A stretch of 64,000 nt of DNA from Calothrix sp. PCC 7716 (GCF_019977735.1 NZ_AP025018.1:2232001-2296000), one strand, 5' to 3'; positions 1 to 9,017 are shown, numbered from the stretch's first letter. Numbers and translations: made by a program. The notes: generated by a model from the sequence alone, not told the origin.

Positions 1-192
1 GAAAAATCACGATTTAATCGGCGGCTACATAATGTATCAATGTTAATGAACGATTTATTCCATCAAATAGGAATGATACTTAAAGAGAGTAGTGATTGTA
101 CTGAGTATCTTTTAGATTCGTTTCCTGTTCCAATATGTGATAATATTCGTATCTTCAATGTTAACTTGATTAAATCCAATACCCGTGAATGA
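1..192 (+). pseudogene. IS982-family transposase fragment
   Basis: The frame is open from the left edge to a TGA at 190-192. It reads KSRFNRRLHN, then DLFHQIG and EYLLDSFPVPICDNIRIF, which is the N-terminal to DDE-domain part of IS982-family transposases; the aspartate in LLDSFPV is the usual first catalytic residue. After IRIF the similarity stops and the frame ends about 13 residues later, whereas a complete enzyme continues for well over 100 residues. It therefore looks 3'-truncated. Its 5' end lies outside the window. Family recognition is from motif memory. Confidence 0.7.
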
Positions 193-197
193 AGTTC

Positions 198-491
198 TCA
201 AGCTGCCTTCGGGGTGAGTATTTCTAAATCTTTATTCAAGTCTCTAGTTTCAGACTTATGAGTTGAATTTTTTCGTTTAAATTTAGACATTTTGATTTTG
301 ACAACACGTTGATTTACACGATTTCTTCGAGGTCGATCAATTTCGGACTCAGAGATTAATAACAATAAGTAATGGAAATCACGACTCCTTCCATGTTCGG
401 AACCTCGGCTCATGCGCCGCAGCCTTTGGTGTAATTTCTCAGCCGCCGCGCGCTCCTCTTCTGGTAAATTAATGTTTTTCTCCGATTCCAT
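198..491 (-). CDS. hypothetical protein, charged, 97 aa
   Basis: This is an Arg/Lys-rich, largely helical-looking frame with an ATG start at 489-491. It begins 8 bp downstream of the frameshifted ORF on the same strand (499-704), so the two may once have formed an operon. It has no signal peptide, membrane segment or domain that I recognise. It sits between a transposase fragment and an integrase fragment, so it is probably cargo of a decayed mobile element. It may itself be truncated. Confidence 0.45.
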   Translation of the reverse strand: MESEKNINLPEEERAAAEKLHQRLRRMSRGSEHGRSRDFHYLLLLISESEIDRPRRNRVNQRVVKIKMSKFKRKNSTHKSETRDLNKDLEILTPKAA

Positions 492-498
492 AATTTCT

Positions 499-704
499 TT
501 AAATTGTTGTAAGCAATTCTTCCTGTATCGGCATTAAATATGGCTGTGATTGTTTACCCAAGTAAGCAAGCAAGCTTTTTACTGCACCATCACCAAAAGG
601 TAATTGGTGCAGGCGCCCACCATCTACACAACTCCATACGCTTTCTCAATCAAAGACAGTAAGTTCTCTTGTACTGGCGTTAAAGGCTTATTCCTTTTAC
701 TCAT
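499..704 (-). pseudogene. frameshifted small ORF of unknown function
   Basis: From an ATG at 702-704 the frame reads MSKRNKPLTPVQENLLSLIE and stops after KAYGVV. Shifting frame by one restores VDGGRLHQLPFGDGAVKSLL up to a TAA at 499-501. The two halves join smoothly (YGV...VDGGRLHQ), which suggests a single-base indel in a gene of about 67 residues. The function is not recognised. It lies directly upstream of the 97-aa ORF. Confidence 0.4.
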
Positions 705-716
705 TGCTTTCAATCT

Positions 717-1043
717 AAAGGTATTAATCAGATTCATGTAGTAAACAGAAGCGATAATACAAATTATGCAAGAGCAAAGACAGGCGCCAGAATAATTCAC
801 GTTTCCAAAGATTTAATGCAAATGTACTCAAATTATCTAATTGCTGAATATCCAGAAGTCGATAGCGATTATGCATTTATCAACTGTTGGAAGAAGCCGT
901 TAGGGGCGCCGATGTCAAAGTCTAATGTAGATAATTTATTCAATCGTCTAGCTAAAAAAACAGGAATTAAAGCGTATCCCCACCTTTTAAGACACACTCA
1001 CGCGACAGAATTAATTAGGGTTCTTGCGTACTTAGCGTGCTAA
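717..1043 (+). pseudogene. tyrosine recombinase (phage-type integrase) fragment
   Basis: The frame is open from about 717, upstream of its first ATG at 816. It reads ARAKTGARIIHVSKDLM and then PHLLRHTHATELIR, the HxxR box with a catalytic arginine of tyrosine recombinases. The normal continuation with the LGH box and the nucleophilic tyrosine is missing, because the frame ends in VLAYLAC and a stop. The N-terminal core-binding domain is also absent. This is an inactive middle fragment of an integrase. Confidence 0.75.
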
Positions 1044-1112
1044 ATTAATATTATAGTGCCAAGAAAGTAAAGCTCTAATTTCAAAATTGCGAAAATTTCT
1101 AAAGCCAAATCC

Positions 1113-1346
1113 TTACCCAGTGAGCGTTGTGTACGTTGTGGTGTATATAACCAATGGTGGACATTCTTGGAGAACGTCCACAACAGTTGCGGCATCAATT
1201 AATTGATATGACCGAGAACGGTTGTAGTTGAATCTATTTCTACAATACTCCTCGAAGGTGTTATGAGTATTGCGGTACAGGCGCCACTGGTCTAACCGCC
1301 GCAGAAAAAGCCACGCGAGCGCGCACTCGGCGCCGTTGATGAACAA
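1113..1346 (-). pseudogene. remnant of plasmid-type DNA-binding protein
   Basis: The central part, RLYRNTHNTFEEYCRNRF followed by YQLIDAATVVDVLQ, resembles a family of small DNA-binding proteins found on cyanobacterial plasmids and mobile elements. That family usually reads 'RLYR-x-T-H-x-T-F-E-E-Y-C' and then a helix-turn-helix-like segment. The residues before and after this block do not fit the family, and the frame is only 77 residues long. I take it as a decayed fragment, consistent with the transposase and integrase pieces next to it. Confidence 0.45.
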
Positions 1347-1503
1347 GATTTGTAAAAATAATTACATCATGGTTGAAATCGGCGCCTGTTTCCGAAGCAA
1401 GAAATTAGACACTATAGCAACATGTTTTTTCTGTTCCTTATTTCTAAAGTAAAATACCAGTTCAGGCGCCTAAACTATTTGCGACCCAGTTAATTAAACT
1501 CTT

Positions 1504-1821
1504 CTAATTTTTTCTAATTTTAACTAACTTTGGATAATATCTATAATTATCTGAGTCTGGAATATATCCAAGCTGACCCCAAAAGCTTTTACGCTTACCT
1601 ATATCTTGCTTGGTCAATCCTTCAATATAAATAATACTTTCAACAATAAAACCCTCTCTTAACACGGCACTAGCAGCTTGATTATTTGGTGATACATATT
1701 CAACAACACCTTCAACAAAAACAGAGGGTGTTAAAAAGTTTAACCCCAATACTCCAATAACTAAACCTAAACAGGTGCCTACTAAAAATGTTATAACTAA
1801 TTTTCTCATGATTTTATTCAA
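1504..1821 (-). CDS. small membrane-anchored hypothetical protein
   Basis: This 105-aa protein has a hydrophobic N-terminal segment at about residues 6-30 (LVITFLVGTCLGLVIGVLGL), consistent with a signal anchor or an uncleaved signal. The remainder is polar and probably extracytoplasmic. No domain was recognised. It stands alone on the minus strand between the mobile-element debris and the amber-interrupted ORF at 1942-2340. Confidence 0.55.
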   Translation of the reverse strand: MNKIMRKLVITFLVGTCLGLVIGVLGLNFLTPSVFVEGVVEYVSPNNQAASAVLREGFIVESIIYIEGLTKQDIGKRKSFWGQLGYIPDSDNYRYYPKLVKIRKN

Positions 1822-1941
1822 TATTTAAGTTTAATAGATTTTTTACAATGCTCTAATCAATTAATTGTTAAGCACATTAAAGATAAATGGATAATTTGCT
1901 TAAAATAAGCGGCACATAGGCATTATTTTCTTTCATGATTG

Positions 1942-2340
1942 TTAATCCAAACTTGAAATTTCTTTATGTAAAGTTTCATAACATTCGGATGGCGCTATGT
2001 TAATTTTTTGCATAGTCATAGACATTTCATTGTTGTTATTAACATAGACCATAACTACATCGCTTGAAGGTTTGTATTCTTGTACCATATTCTCTATTAC
2101 TTTAAAATCCTCACCGTCTACACCAAATCGGCGCCTGAGTTTGATGAGAGATTTACGAGGAATATAATCTATTTTCGGAGAGGGACTATTTATATTATGA
2201 ACTAGAACAACACCTGGAGAATGCGTAGTTTGGTATCCGGACCAAGCAACGGCGCCTAATACGGTATTATTTTCTTCAAAAAAATCGTTCCCTTCAAAAC
2301 AAGCTTGATAATGAAACTAGCATATTTCTGTGAAACTCAT
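1942..2340 (-). pseudogene. hypothetical protein gene with in-frame amber at codon 8
   Basis: From an ATG at 2338-2340 the frame reads MSFTEIC, then TAG at 2317-2319, then FHYQACFEGNDFFEEN and on without interruption for about 125 residues to TAA at 1942-1944. The protein-like composition of the long downstream part shows that the frame was once coding. No ATG occurs between the amber codon and residue 77, so translation after the stop would need readthrough or an unusual start. The function is unknown. It diverges from the CHAT-STAND gene 68 bp away. Confidence 0.5.
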
Positions 2341-2408
2341 ATTATATATAGATTTTAGAATGTGCAAGTTAGGAGCTAAGTTTTTTCTGCGATAGTATAT
2401 TGTAGAAT

Positions 2409-5400
2409 ATGTCAAAGCGTAAGCTGCGCTACCACCTTTTGACTTTTTTTATGAATGACAACACTAATGTAAAAACTATTTTAATTCTGGCAGCCAATCC
2501 AGCAAATACCTCAAGGTTAAGACTGGATGAGGAGGTACGAGAAATTGAAGAGGGATTGCGCCGCTCCAATAAGCGTGAGCAGTTTAAGCTAGAGCAGAAG
2601 TGGGCAGTGCGGTGTCGTGACTTTTACCGGGCGATTTTGGACTACAAACCTTATATTATCCACTTTAGCGGACACGGTGCAGGAGTTGACGGAATTGTTT
2701 TAGAAGATGAAACAGGACAACCAGCGCTTGTGACAGCAGATGTCCTCGCCAGTCAATTTGCGCTGTTTGCTACAAAGGGAGTGGAGTGTGTGGTGCTTAA
2801 TGCTTGCTATAGCGCAGAGCAAGCACAAGCAATTCGCCAATATGTAAACTATGTTATTGGCATGAATACGACAGTCGGGGATAAAGCAGCTGTCGCGTTT
2901 GCTGTGGCCTTTTACGATGCAATCGCAGCAGGGGAAGAGGTGGAGTTTGCCTATAAGCTCGGCTGTTCTCAAATGATCAGTTTTGTAGAACACAAAACCC
3001 CAGTTTTATTGAAAAAAGAGCATATTACCGCCTCCACTGTTAATACATATATCATTCCTCCTAATCCATATCAAGGATTAGCTGCTTTTGGGGAAGAAGA
3101 TGCAGATTTTTTCTTTGGACGGGAAACGTTTGTTAATGGCTTAATTAAAGCGGTGCAAAAGCAGCCGTTAGTGGGTGTGATTGGTCCTAGTGGTAGTGGT
3201 AAATCTTCTGTTGTCTTTGCTGGACTTATTCCTGTGTTAAGAAAAGAAGGTAGTTGGCTGATTGAATCATTTCGTCCGGGAAATCAGCCGTTTTATCAAC
3301 TTACAACCGCCCTAATGCATCAATTAGAACCCTCGTTAGGTGAAACCGGACAGCTGCGAGAAGTGGCAGGATTGGCAGGTGATATACAGCAGGGCAAAAT
3401 TACTTTAGAGCAGGTGGTGTCTCGCATTACACAACGCAATCCCGGTAAGCGTCTGTTACTAGTTGCAGACCAGTTTGAGGAACTTTACACCCTATGTCAG
3501 GATAAAGCAGAACAGGAACGCTTTGCCGACATGTTGTTACAAGCGCTCTTGAGCAAAAGTTTGACACTAATTTTCACTTTACGGGCTGACTTTTACGGCT
3601 ATGTTCTCTCTTATCGTCCTTGGAGAGATGCATTGCAGGAGTTTACACCCCAACTGTTGAGTTCTATGAGTCGCAATGAACTTTTAGCGGCGATTGAGCA
3701 ACCAGCCCAAAAGCTCGAAGTTCAATTAGAACCACAACTAACACAACGGATTTTAGATGATGTTGGCAATGAGCCTGGGAATCTACCCTTGCTAGAATTT
3801 GCCCTCACCCGACTTTGGTCATTGCAGCAAAAGCGTACATTAACCCACCAAGCATACGAGGAAATTGGGGGTGTAAAGAAAGCGCTAGCTAATCATGCCG
3901 AGCAAATTTACCAACAATTAAGTGAAACAGAACAAAAAGCTGCACAGCGTATTTTTGTGCAATTGGTACGTCCTGGAGAAGGAACTGAAGATACTAGGCG
4001 AGTCGCAACTCGTGCAGAAGTTGGAGAACAAAACTGGCAATTGGTAAGTTATTTAGCAGGATATACTGCACGGTTAGTTGTAACTGGACGCGATGAAAAG
4101 TCACTTGAAGACACTGTAGAAGTTGTTCATGAAGCGCTGATTAGAGAATGGATGACCCTGCGAGAGTGGATGAATGCTAATCGTGAGTTTCGCGTTTGGC
4201 AGGAGCGGTTAAAGGTGGCAATGCAAGAATGGAAAAGTAATAATCATGATTCAGGGGCATTGTTGCGAGGTGGACCTTTGACCGTAGCCACAGAATGGTT
4301 ACACAAGCGCTCGGATGAAATGACTAAAAAGCAGCGAGATTTTATTTGTGCCAGTGTGGAAGAACAGGAAAAAGAGCATCAAGAAGTTGAACGCAGAAGG
4401 CGGTGGACTATCTTAAAATTAGTTGGTGGCTTGGTAGTTGCTCTAAGTTTTGCTGGAGTTGCTGTATGGCAATTGCGAAGCGCAGAGCAACAGCGGGTGA
4501 ACTTAACTGCTGCAACAGTAAAAAGTTTCCTATCGACCGAGCCTGTAAAAGGTCTGGTGACTGCGATTAAGACAGTGGAGCTAAGTAGAGCGCCCTTTGT
4601 CAGTTTCCCCAACAAATCATTTCCTACAGTACAAGACAGTTTGTTTAGTGCGCTTCACAGTAGTCAAGAAATAAATCTTTTTAAAGGTCATGGCAATGAA
4701 GTCGAATTAGTAGCAATTAGCACAGACGGCAAAACTATCGTCAGTAGTGGTGCTGGCACCGTCAGGTTGTGGAATCCACAAGGAAAGCTATTGGCTCCTC
4801 CCTTTCCGGGAAGTTCAGTAGCAATTAGCACAGATGGTAAAACCATCGTCAGTGGTGGTTATGATGGCGCCGTCAGGTTGTGGAATACACAAGGAAAGCC
4901 GTTGGCTCCCCCCTTTCAAGGTCATACAGATCGGGTCAATTCAGTAGCAATAAGCGCAGACGGTAAAACTATTGTCAGTGGTGGTACTGATGGTGCCGTC
5001 AGGTTGTGGAATACACAAGGAAAGCCGTTGGCTCCCCCCTTTCAAGGTCATAAGCGTTCGGTTATGTCAGTAGCAATAAGCACGGATGGGAAAACCATCG
5101 TCAGTGGTGGTTATGATGGCACCGTCAGGTTGTGGAATACACAAGGAAAGCCGTTGGCTCCCCCCTTTCAAGGTCATAACGCTCCTGTATGGTCAGTAGC
5201 AATCAGCACAGATGGTAAAACCATTGTCAGTGGTGGTACTGATGGCACCGTCAGGTTGTGGAATACACAAGGAAAGCCGTTGGCTCCCCCCTTTCAAGGT
5301 CATAACGCTCCTGTATGGTCAGTAGCAATCAGCACAGATGGTAAAACCATTGTCAGTGGTGGATTTTATGGCGCCATCAGGTTGTGGAATACACAAGGAA

Positions 5401-6518
5401 AGCCGTTAGCTCCCCCCTTTCAAGGTCATACAGGTTGGGTCAAGTCAGTAGCAATAAGCGCAGACGGTAAAACTATTGTCAGTGGTGGTAGTGATGGCAC
5501 CGTCAGATTGTGGAAACCGCAAGTACAGCCGTTAGGTCAGATCTTTCAAGGTCGTTTGATAAATAACGATTTAGTAAAAATCAGCGCAGATGGCAAAACC
5601 ATCGTCAGTAGTAGTGGTTATGGTGGTTATAATGGCATCGTCAGATTGTGGAATCAGCAAGGACAGCCGTTAGCTCCCCCCTTTCCAGATCATAAGGGTT
5701 TGGTTAGGTCAGTAGCAATCAGCACAGATGGCAAAATCATCGTCAGTGTTGATGATTATAACAAAATCAAATTGTGGAATCGGCAAGGACAGCCGTTGGC
5801 TACCCCCTTTCAAGGTCATAAGGGTTCGGTTAGGTCAGTAGCAATCAGCACAGATGGGAAAACCATCGTCAGTGGTGATAGTAATGGCACCATCAGGTTG
5901 TGGAATCAGCAAGGACAGCCGTTGGCTCCCCCCTTTCAAGGTCATAAGGAAGAGATATTGTCAGTAGCAATCAGCACAGACGGCAAAACCATCGTCAGTG
6001 GCGGTGGTGATGGCATCGTCAGGTTGTGGAATCGGCAAGGACAACCGTTGGCTCCTCCTTTTCAAGGTCATGAAGGTCCTGTATGGTCAGTAGCAATTAG
6101 CACAGATGGAAAAATCATCGTCAGTGGTGGTCGTGATGGCACCGTCAGGTTCTGGAATCAGCAGGGAAAGTCGTTAGCTCAACCCTTTAAAGCTCATGAA
6201 GGAGATGTCTGGTCACTAGCAATCAGCACAGACGGCAAAACCATCGTCAGTGGTGCTACTGATAACACCGTTAGGTTGTGGAATCAGCAAGGACAGCCCT
6301 TGGGTCAGATATTTAAAGGTGATGAGGGTAATGTGAAGTCAGTAGGAATCGACGCTGACACCAAAACCGCAATCAGTATTCATTCTGATGGCGCCGTCAG
6401 GTTGTGGGATATTAATTTTGAGCATTGGTTAACAATTGCTTGTGAACGGTTGCGCTTTCATCCAGCGCTTAATGAAGATGATGTAGCTAAGGCAACTTGT
6501 CAGCGGTATCTGCGTTGA
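2409..6518 (+). CDS. CHAT peptidase-like, STAND NTPase, WD40 repeat protein
   Basis: This 1369-aa protein has, in order: a CHAT caspase-like domain (about residues 20-190) with His89 in SGHG and Cys133 in NACYS; a STAND-type NTPase (about 220-600) with Walker A GPSGSGKSS (Lys265) and Walker B-like LLLVADQFEE (Asp354); a membrane or hydrophobic segment (about 666-688); and 14 WD40 repeats (about 757-1335), enough for two seven-bladed propellers. Such proteins are multicellular-cyanobacterial signalling or conflict proteins, in which propeller sensing is thought to drive NTPase oligomerisation and activate the peptidase. Family members usually begin like the Met at 2451 (MNDNTNVKTILIL), so the first 14 residues may be untranslated. 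The WD40 DNA is unusually homogeneous. Confidence 0.9.
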   Translation: MSKRKLRYHLLTFFMNDNTNVKTILILAANPANTSRLRLDEEVREIEEGLRRSNKREQFKLEQKWAVRCRDFYRAILDYKPYIIHFSGHGAGVDGIVLEDETGQPALVTADVLASQFALFATKGVECVVLNACYSAEQAQAIRQYVNYVIGMNTTVGDKAAVAFAVAFYDAIAAGEEVEFAYKLGCSQMISFVEHKTPVLLKKEHITASTVNTYIIPPNPYQGLAAFGEEDADFFFGRETFVNGLIKAVQKQPLVGVIGPSGSGKSSVVFAGLIPVLRKEGSWLIESFRPGNQPFYQLTTALMHQLEPSLGETGQLREVAGLAGDIQQGKITLEQVVSRITQRNPGKRLLLVADQFEELYTLCQDKAEQERFADMLLQALLSKSLTLIFTLRADFYGYVLSYRPWRDALQEFTPQLLSSMSRNELLAAIEQPAQKLEVQLEPQLTQRILDDVGNEPGNLPLLEFALTRLWSLQQKRTLTHQAYEEIGGVKKALANHAEQIYQQLSETEQKAAQRIFVQLVRPGEGTEDTRRVATRAEVGEQNWQLVSYLAGYTARLVVTGRDEKSLEDTVEVVHEALIREWMTLREWMNANREFRVWQERLKVAMQEWKSNNHDSGALLRGGPLTVATEWLHKRSDEMTKKQRDFICASVEEQEKEHQEVERRRRWTILKLVGGLVVALSFAGVAVWQLRSAEQQRVNLTAATVKSFLSTEPVKGLVTAIKTVELSRAPFVSFPNKSFPTVQDSLFSALHSSQEINLFKGHGNEVELVAISTDGKTIVSSGAGTVRLWNPQGKLLAPPFPGSSVAISTDGKTIVSGGYDGAVRLWNTQGKPLAPPFQGHTDRVNSVAISADGKTIVSGGTDGAVRLWNTQGKPLAPPFQGHKRSVMSVAISTDGKTIVSGGYDGTVRLWNTQGKPLAPPFQGHNAPVWSVAISTDGKTIVSGGTDGTVRLWNTQGKPLAPPFQGHNAPVWSVAISTDGKTIVSGGFYGAIRLWNTQGKPLAPPFQGHTGWVKSVAISADGKTIVSGGSDGTVRLWKPQVQPLGQIFQGRLINNDLVKISADGKTIVSSSGYGGYNGIVRLWNQQGQPLAPPFPDHKGLVRSVAISTDGKIIVSVDDYNKIKLWNRQGQPLATPFQGHKGSVRSVAISTDGKTIVSGDSNGTIRLWNQQGQPLAPPFQGHKEEILSVAISTDGKTIVSGGGDGIVRLWNRQGQPLAPPFQGHEGPVWSVAISTDGKIIVSGGRDGTVRFWNQQGKSLAQPFKAHEGDVWSLAISTDGKTIVSGATDNTVRLWNQQGQPLGQIFKGDEGNVKSVGIDADTKTAISIHSDGAVRLWDINFEHWLTIACERLRFHPALNEDDVAKATCQRYLR
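4683..6411 (+). repeat. tandem WD40-coding repeats, 126-bp unit
   Basis: There are fourteen repeats, mostly 42 codons long, inside the CHAT-STAND gene. Repeats 5 and 6 contain 122 bp that are identical at 126-bp spacing (5115-5236 and 5241-5362). Repeat 2 is shortened because it lacks the usual GHxxxVxS start. Repeats 8 and 9 are the most diverged. The pattern indicates recent duplication or gene conversion within the array. Confidence 0.9.
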
Positions 6519-6867
6519 TTTGGAGACTTGCGCCTGGAGACATCAGGCTCAATTTTTCCCGTTTTACCAACTTTAGGTGATTTGTATCAGATTACTAAGT
6601 GCATGTACTTACCATGTCTGTATTTGGCATAGTCAATAGAGATTTAGAGGCGCGCCCGTGTAATACGCGACATGCTGTATGACTGCTATCTGGGCACCAC
6701 TTCGTCAGCATTGAAGCGCGCATTTTTGGTTAAGTATCTAAGGAACGGAGGCGCCTTATATGCTTTATTTTGCTCTATCATTGTTTTGTTTATTTTCATG
6801 CTTCAGATTTTCATCTTAAAATACCAGCCGCCTAATTTCCACGATTAACTCTCCTCGCGATAGAAGA
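6519..6867. other. intergenic, no gene seen
   Basis: This 349-bp gap follows the CHAT-STAND gene. It carries one GGCGCC site and two GCGCGC-containing stretches. I see no ORF of note, no hairpin terminator and no RNA gene. Confidence 0.5.
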
Positions 6868-7314
6868 GTGACATTACATACAATCACTACTGATGGAGAA
6901 ATACTCAGCCAGCCGGCGGAGTCAGCTTCTGTCCCGTCGGACTGGCTGACCCGAAGGGTTACAGAACAGCAAGACTCCCCCCCTCCCAAAAATGATGAAA
7001 ATGCTCCTAAAAATCCTGAAAAGCATACAGAACAAGAGCCTCAAGATAGTCATCAAGAACAACAAAATATTCATCAAGAATCCCCAGAAGCCGAAGAAAT
7101 CAATAAAACCTCAGATTTCTCACTTCTAGAAGTAGAGATGGACGGTGATGTAACAGGCTTCATTGGCTGCCACGTAGAAGTACGTAATATCAATGGCAGC
7201 ATCAAATTTGAAGGTAAATTAACTGCCTACGAACCTTTGAACGGAACTGTAACAATCAAAACAACCGAGGGCGCCATCCGTACCGCGCATGTTCGGGAAA
7301 CCTTTGTTATATAA
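6868..7314 (+). CDS. hypothetical protein with low-complexity linker
   Basis: This 148-aa frame begins at a GTG. Residues about 30-80 are rich in Glu, Gln, Pro and Asn and look disordered. The C-terminal 55 residues (EMDGDVTGFIGCHVEVRNIN and on) look like a compact beta domain. There is no signal peptide. The opening TLHTITTDGEIL resembles the start of small proteins carried by cyanobacterial plasmids or mobile elements, but I cannot name a family. No ATG lies nearby upstream in frame, so the start is uncertain. Confidence 0.55.
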   Translation: MTLHTITTDGEILSQPAESASVPSDWLTRRVTEQQDSPPPKNDENAPKNPEKHTEQEPQDSHQEQQNIHQESPEAEEINKTSDFSLLEVEMDGDVTGFIGCHVEVRNINGSIKFEGKLTAYEPLNGTVTIKTTEGAIRTAHVRETFVI

Positions 7315-7386
7315 GGTTTTCATAATTCTCGAATACTTAAAACATAACCACAAACACCACACCCACCAAAACTCCCTTCCAAAACC

Positions 7387-7568
7387 CTAATTCCACTGTT
7401 GTGCTTTTAGGAAATCTCGGAGTTTGGTATAGTCTACATTGCAAGCGCTATAATAGTCATTGTCTAATGTGTTAGGATTTGATAGTTCTTGGGCAAGAGC
7501 CTTTAATGCTGGGTTTCCAGAATTTGACATATATGCAGCACTAATTAACTTGTCAATCCATCCCTCAG
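7387..7568 (-). pseudogene. GUN4-domain protein remnant
   Basis: The minus-strand frame reads GWIDKLISAAYMSNSGNPAL, then ACNVDYTKLRDFLKAQQW, then a TAG at 7387-7389. The block DYTKLRDFLKAQQW matches the start of the GUN4 domain, which normally continues KEADEET. Here it stops at once, so the tetrapyrrole-binding part is gone. Upstream the frame closes with a TGA before any start codon. Cyanobacteria often carry GUN4 domains fused to kinase or caspase-like modules; this looks like the residue of one. Confidence 0.5.
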
Positions 7569-7571
7569 AAC

Positions 7572-7806
7572 ATCAGAGATTAATAGTAGTTCAGACAATG
7601 ATAAATCTCGTCAACCAATAATATTATTGTCTAAACTTCTTATCAAACATGGTATGGCACCGTTTACTGATTTCCTCCCTTATGTTGGTTGTCGCATTAC
7701 AATAATTAATACTGATAAATTTGAAGCTTTACCACCTAAGATACAACAAGCAATTAATGAGGCTTTTGAAGTTTTGGAACAGTCAGATGAAGAAGCGCGC
7801 TATTAA
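7572..7806 (+). pseudogene. coding remnant of unknown family
   Basis: A frame without a start codon reads SRQPIILLSKLLIKHGMAPF, TDFLPYVGCRITIINTDKFE and ALPPKIQQAINEAFEVLEQS before a TAA at 7804-7806. The composition is convincingly protein-like (amphipathic C-terminal helix), but no family was recognised and the 5' part is absent. It is probably a truncated gene facing the GUN4 remnant. Confidence 0.3.
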
Positions 7807-8178
7807 TGATGCACTGTTAGCTGAAATGTTGGTTGATTGATGGGCACCTCATTATTCCAGTGAGCTTTCTTTCTTTTAACCTGACTAACTATTCTTTATT
7901 ACTACAGTAGATGTCAGAACAATTCCAGAAATGAATTACAGTTAAAGGGCAAAAGTAGATTTAAATATTGCTTTGACAAAATATTAGGTTAGAAATATCG
8001 ATAAACTAACACCATTATCAATTTACAATCTAATATCGGGCTATTTTATCAAAAAATTTTGTTTGCTTCGGGAATTGTCTTGGTTTGATATGAAGCATAA
8101 ATAGACACTAACAAATAGCTGGCTATCTACAAAAATAAATTTAAACTAGCTATTTTAATTTTTAGGAAAAACAAACAA
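7807..8178. other. intergenic, no gene seen
   Basis: This AT-rich stretch precedes the secreted protein at 8179. I see no ORF, hairpin or RNA gene. A purine-rich ribosome-binding site (TTTTTAGGAAAA) lies just before the ATG at 8179. Confidence 0.4.
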
Positions 8179-8664
8179 ATGAACTTCACATCATCCAAAC
8201 CTGACTCCAAGCGGAGCGCTTTCTTCGCACAACTCGGCATCGGTACATTGTTGTTTTTAGCATCTTTGTATCAACTGCCAAATTCATCTGCATATGCTGT
8301 ACCCCAAAAACTGCAACTAGCTCAGACAAGTCATTGTCCGGGTCTTTTAGCACGAGGAACAAGCGAAAAACGTAGCGTAACTATTTGTAGAAATGATGAT
8401 AATAAAACTTTTTACATGGTTCTTCGTGACAGAACTGGAGATAAAGAAACATCTTTGCCTGCATCTCTTATAGATAATAATTTTAATGCGTTTGTTGCCA
8501 AAAATGGCAATTTTACTTACACTGTAGATTACTCTAACAAAAAGTTAACCATTGTTCAACGCATACCTGTGCCTATTGCATCACGTTATCAAACTCGCCC
8601 GCCAAAAATCATTTATAGATATCTTACAACTACCGAAGTTTTAAGTGCTATCCTAATGTCCTAG
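8179..8664 (+). CDS. exported hypothetical protein
   Basis: The 161-aa product has an N-terminal signal peptide: basic residues at 8-12, a hydrophobic stretch at about 16-32 (LGIGTLLFLASLYQL) and a likely cleavage site near SSAYA-VP at about residue 40. The mature part contains two cysteines (CPGLL and ICRND) that could pair in the periplasm. The start is supported by the AGGAAAA ribosome-binding site. No family is recognised. Confidence 0.6.
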   Translation: MNFTSSKPDSKRSAFFAQLGIGTLLFLASLYQLPNSSAYAVPQKLQLAQTSHCPGLLARGTSEKRSVTICRNDDNKTFYMVLRDRTGDKETSLPASLIDNNFNAFVAKNGNFTYTVDYSNKKLTIVQRIPVPIASRYQTRPPKIIYRYLTTTEVLSAILMS

Positions 8665-8683
8665 CAGTTGACTATCTCAAGAT

Positions 8684-9017
8684 TTAAAATGTGTTGATTA
8701 TCAACAAGGTATAGAAATCAGCATTCGTTAAATCAGTATTTTGCAAAATAGCATTTTTGAGAATAGCACTTTTTAGACAAACACCAGGTAGAAAGCGTCC
8801 ACTAAGATTAGCATTTTCACTCATTAGCAGAATATAAAAACACTCCTGAGTCAGCACACTTTGATGAACCAGGCAACTGATTTTCAATTCTCTTAATAAT
8901 GCACTCATCAGTAAGACTTAAGTCAGCATTGCTTAATTTGGCGTAATTTAATTGAGCATTTTTGAGTTTTACATTATTTAGATTGGCGCCAGTCAAATTT
9001 GCTAGCTCTATAACCAT
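8684..9017 (-). pseudogene. pentapeptide-repeat gene with frameshift
   Basis: From an ATG at 9017 one frame reads ANLTG, ANLNN, AKLSN and ADLSL, then runs out at SANE and a stop near 8820. A second frame, overlapping from about 8908, carries on with NANLSG, AILKN, AILQN, TDLTN and ADF to the stop at 8684. Both halves have the A(D/N)LXX pentapeptide pattern that folds as a right-handed beta helix. The simplest reading is one gene of about 105 codons broken by an indel. Confidence 0.6.

Noticed and set aside
1113-1452. Plus-strand 60-aa ORF at 1270-1452
   Set aside because: It overlaps the minus-strand DNA-binding remnant and shows no domain or ribosome-binding site.
2257-4865. GGCGCC-free stretch as proof of horizontal transfer
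   Set aside because: With a mean spacing of about 600 bp, one 2.6-kb gap in 64 kb can arise by chance.
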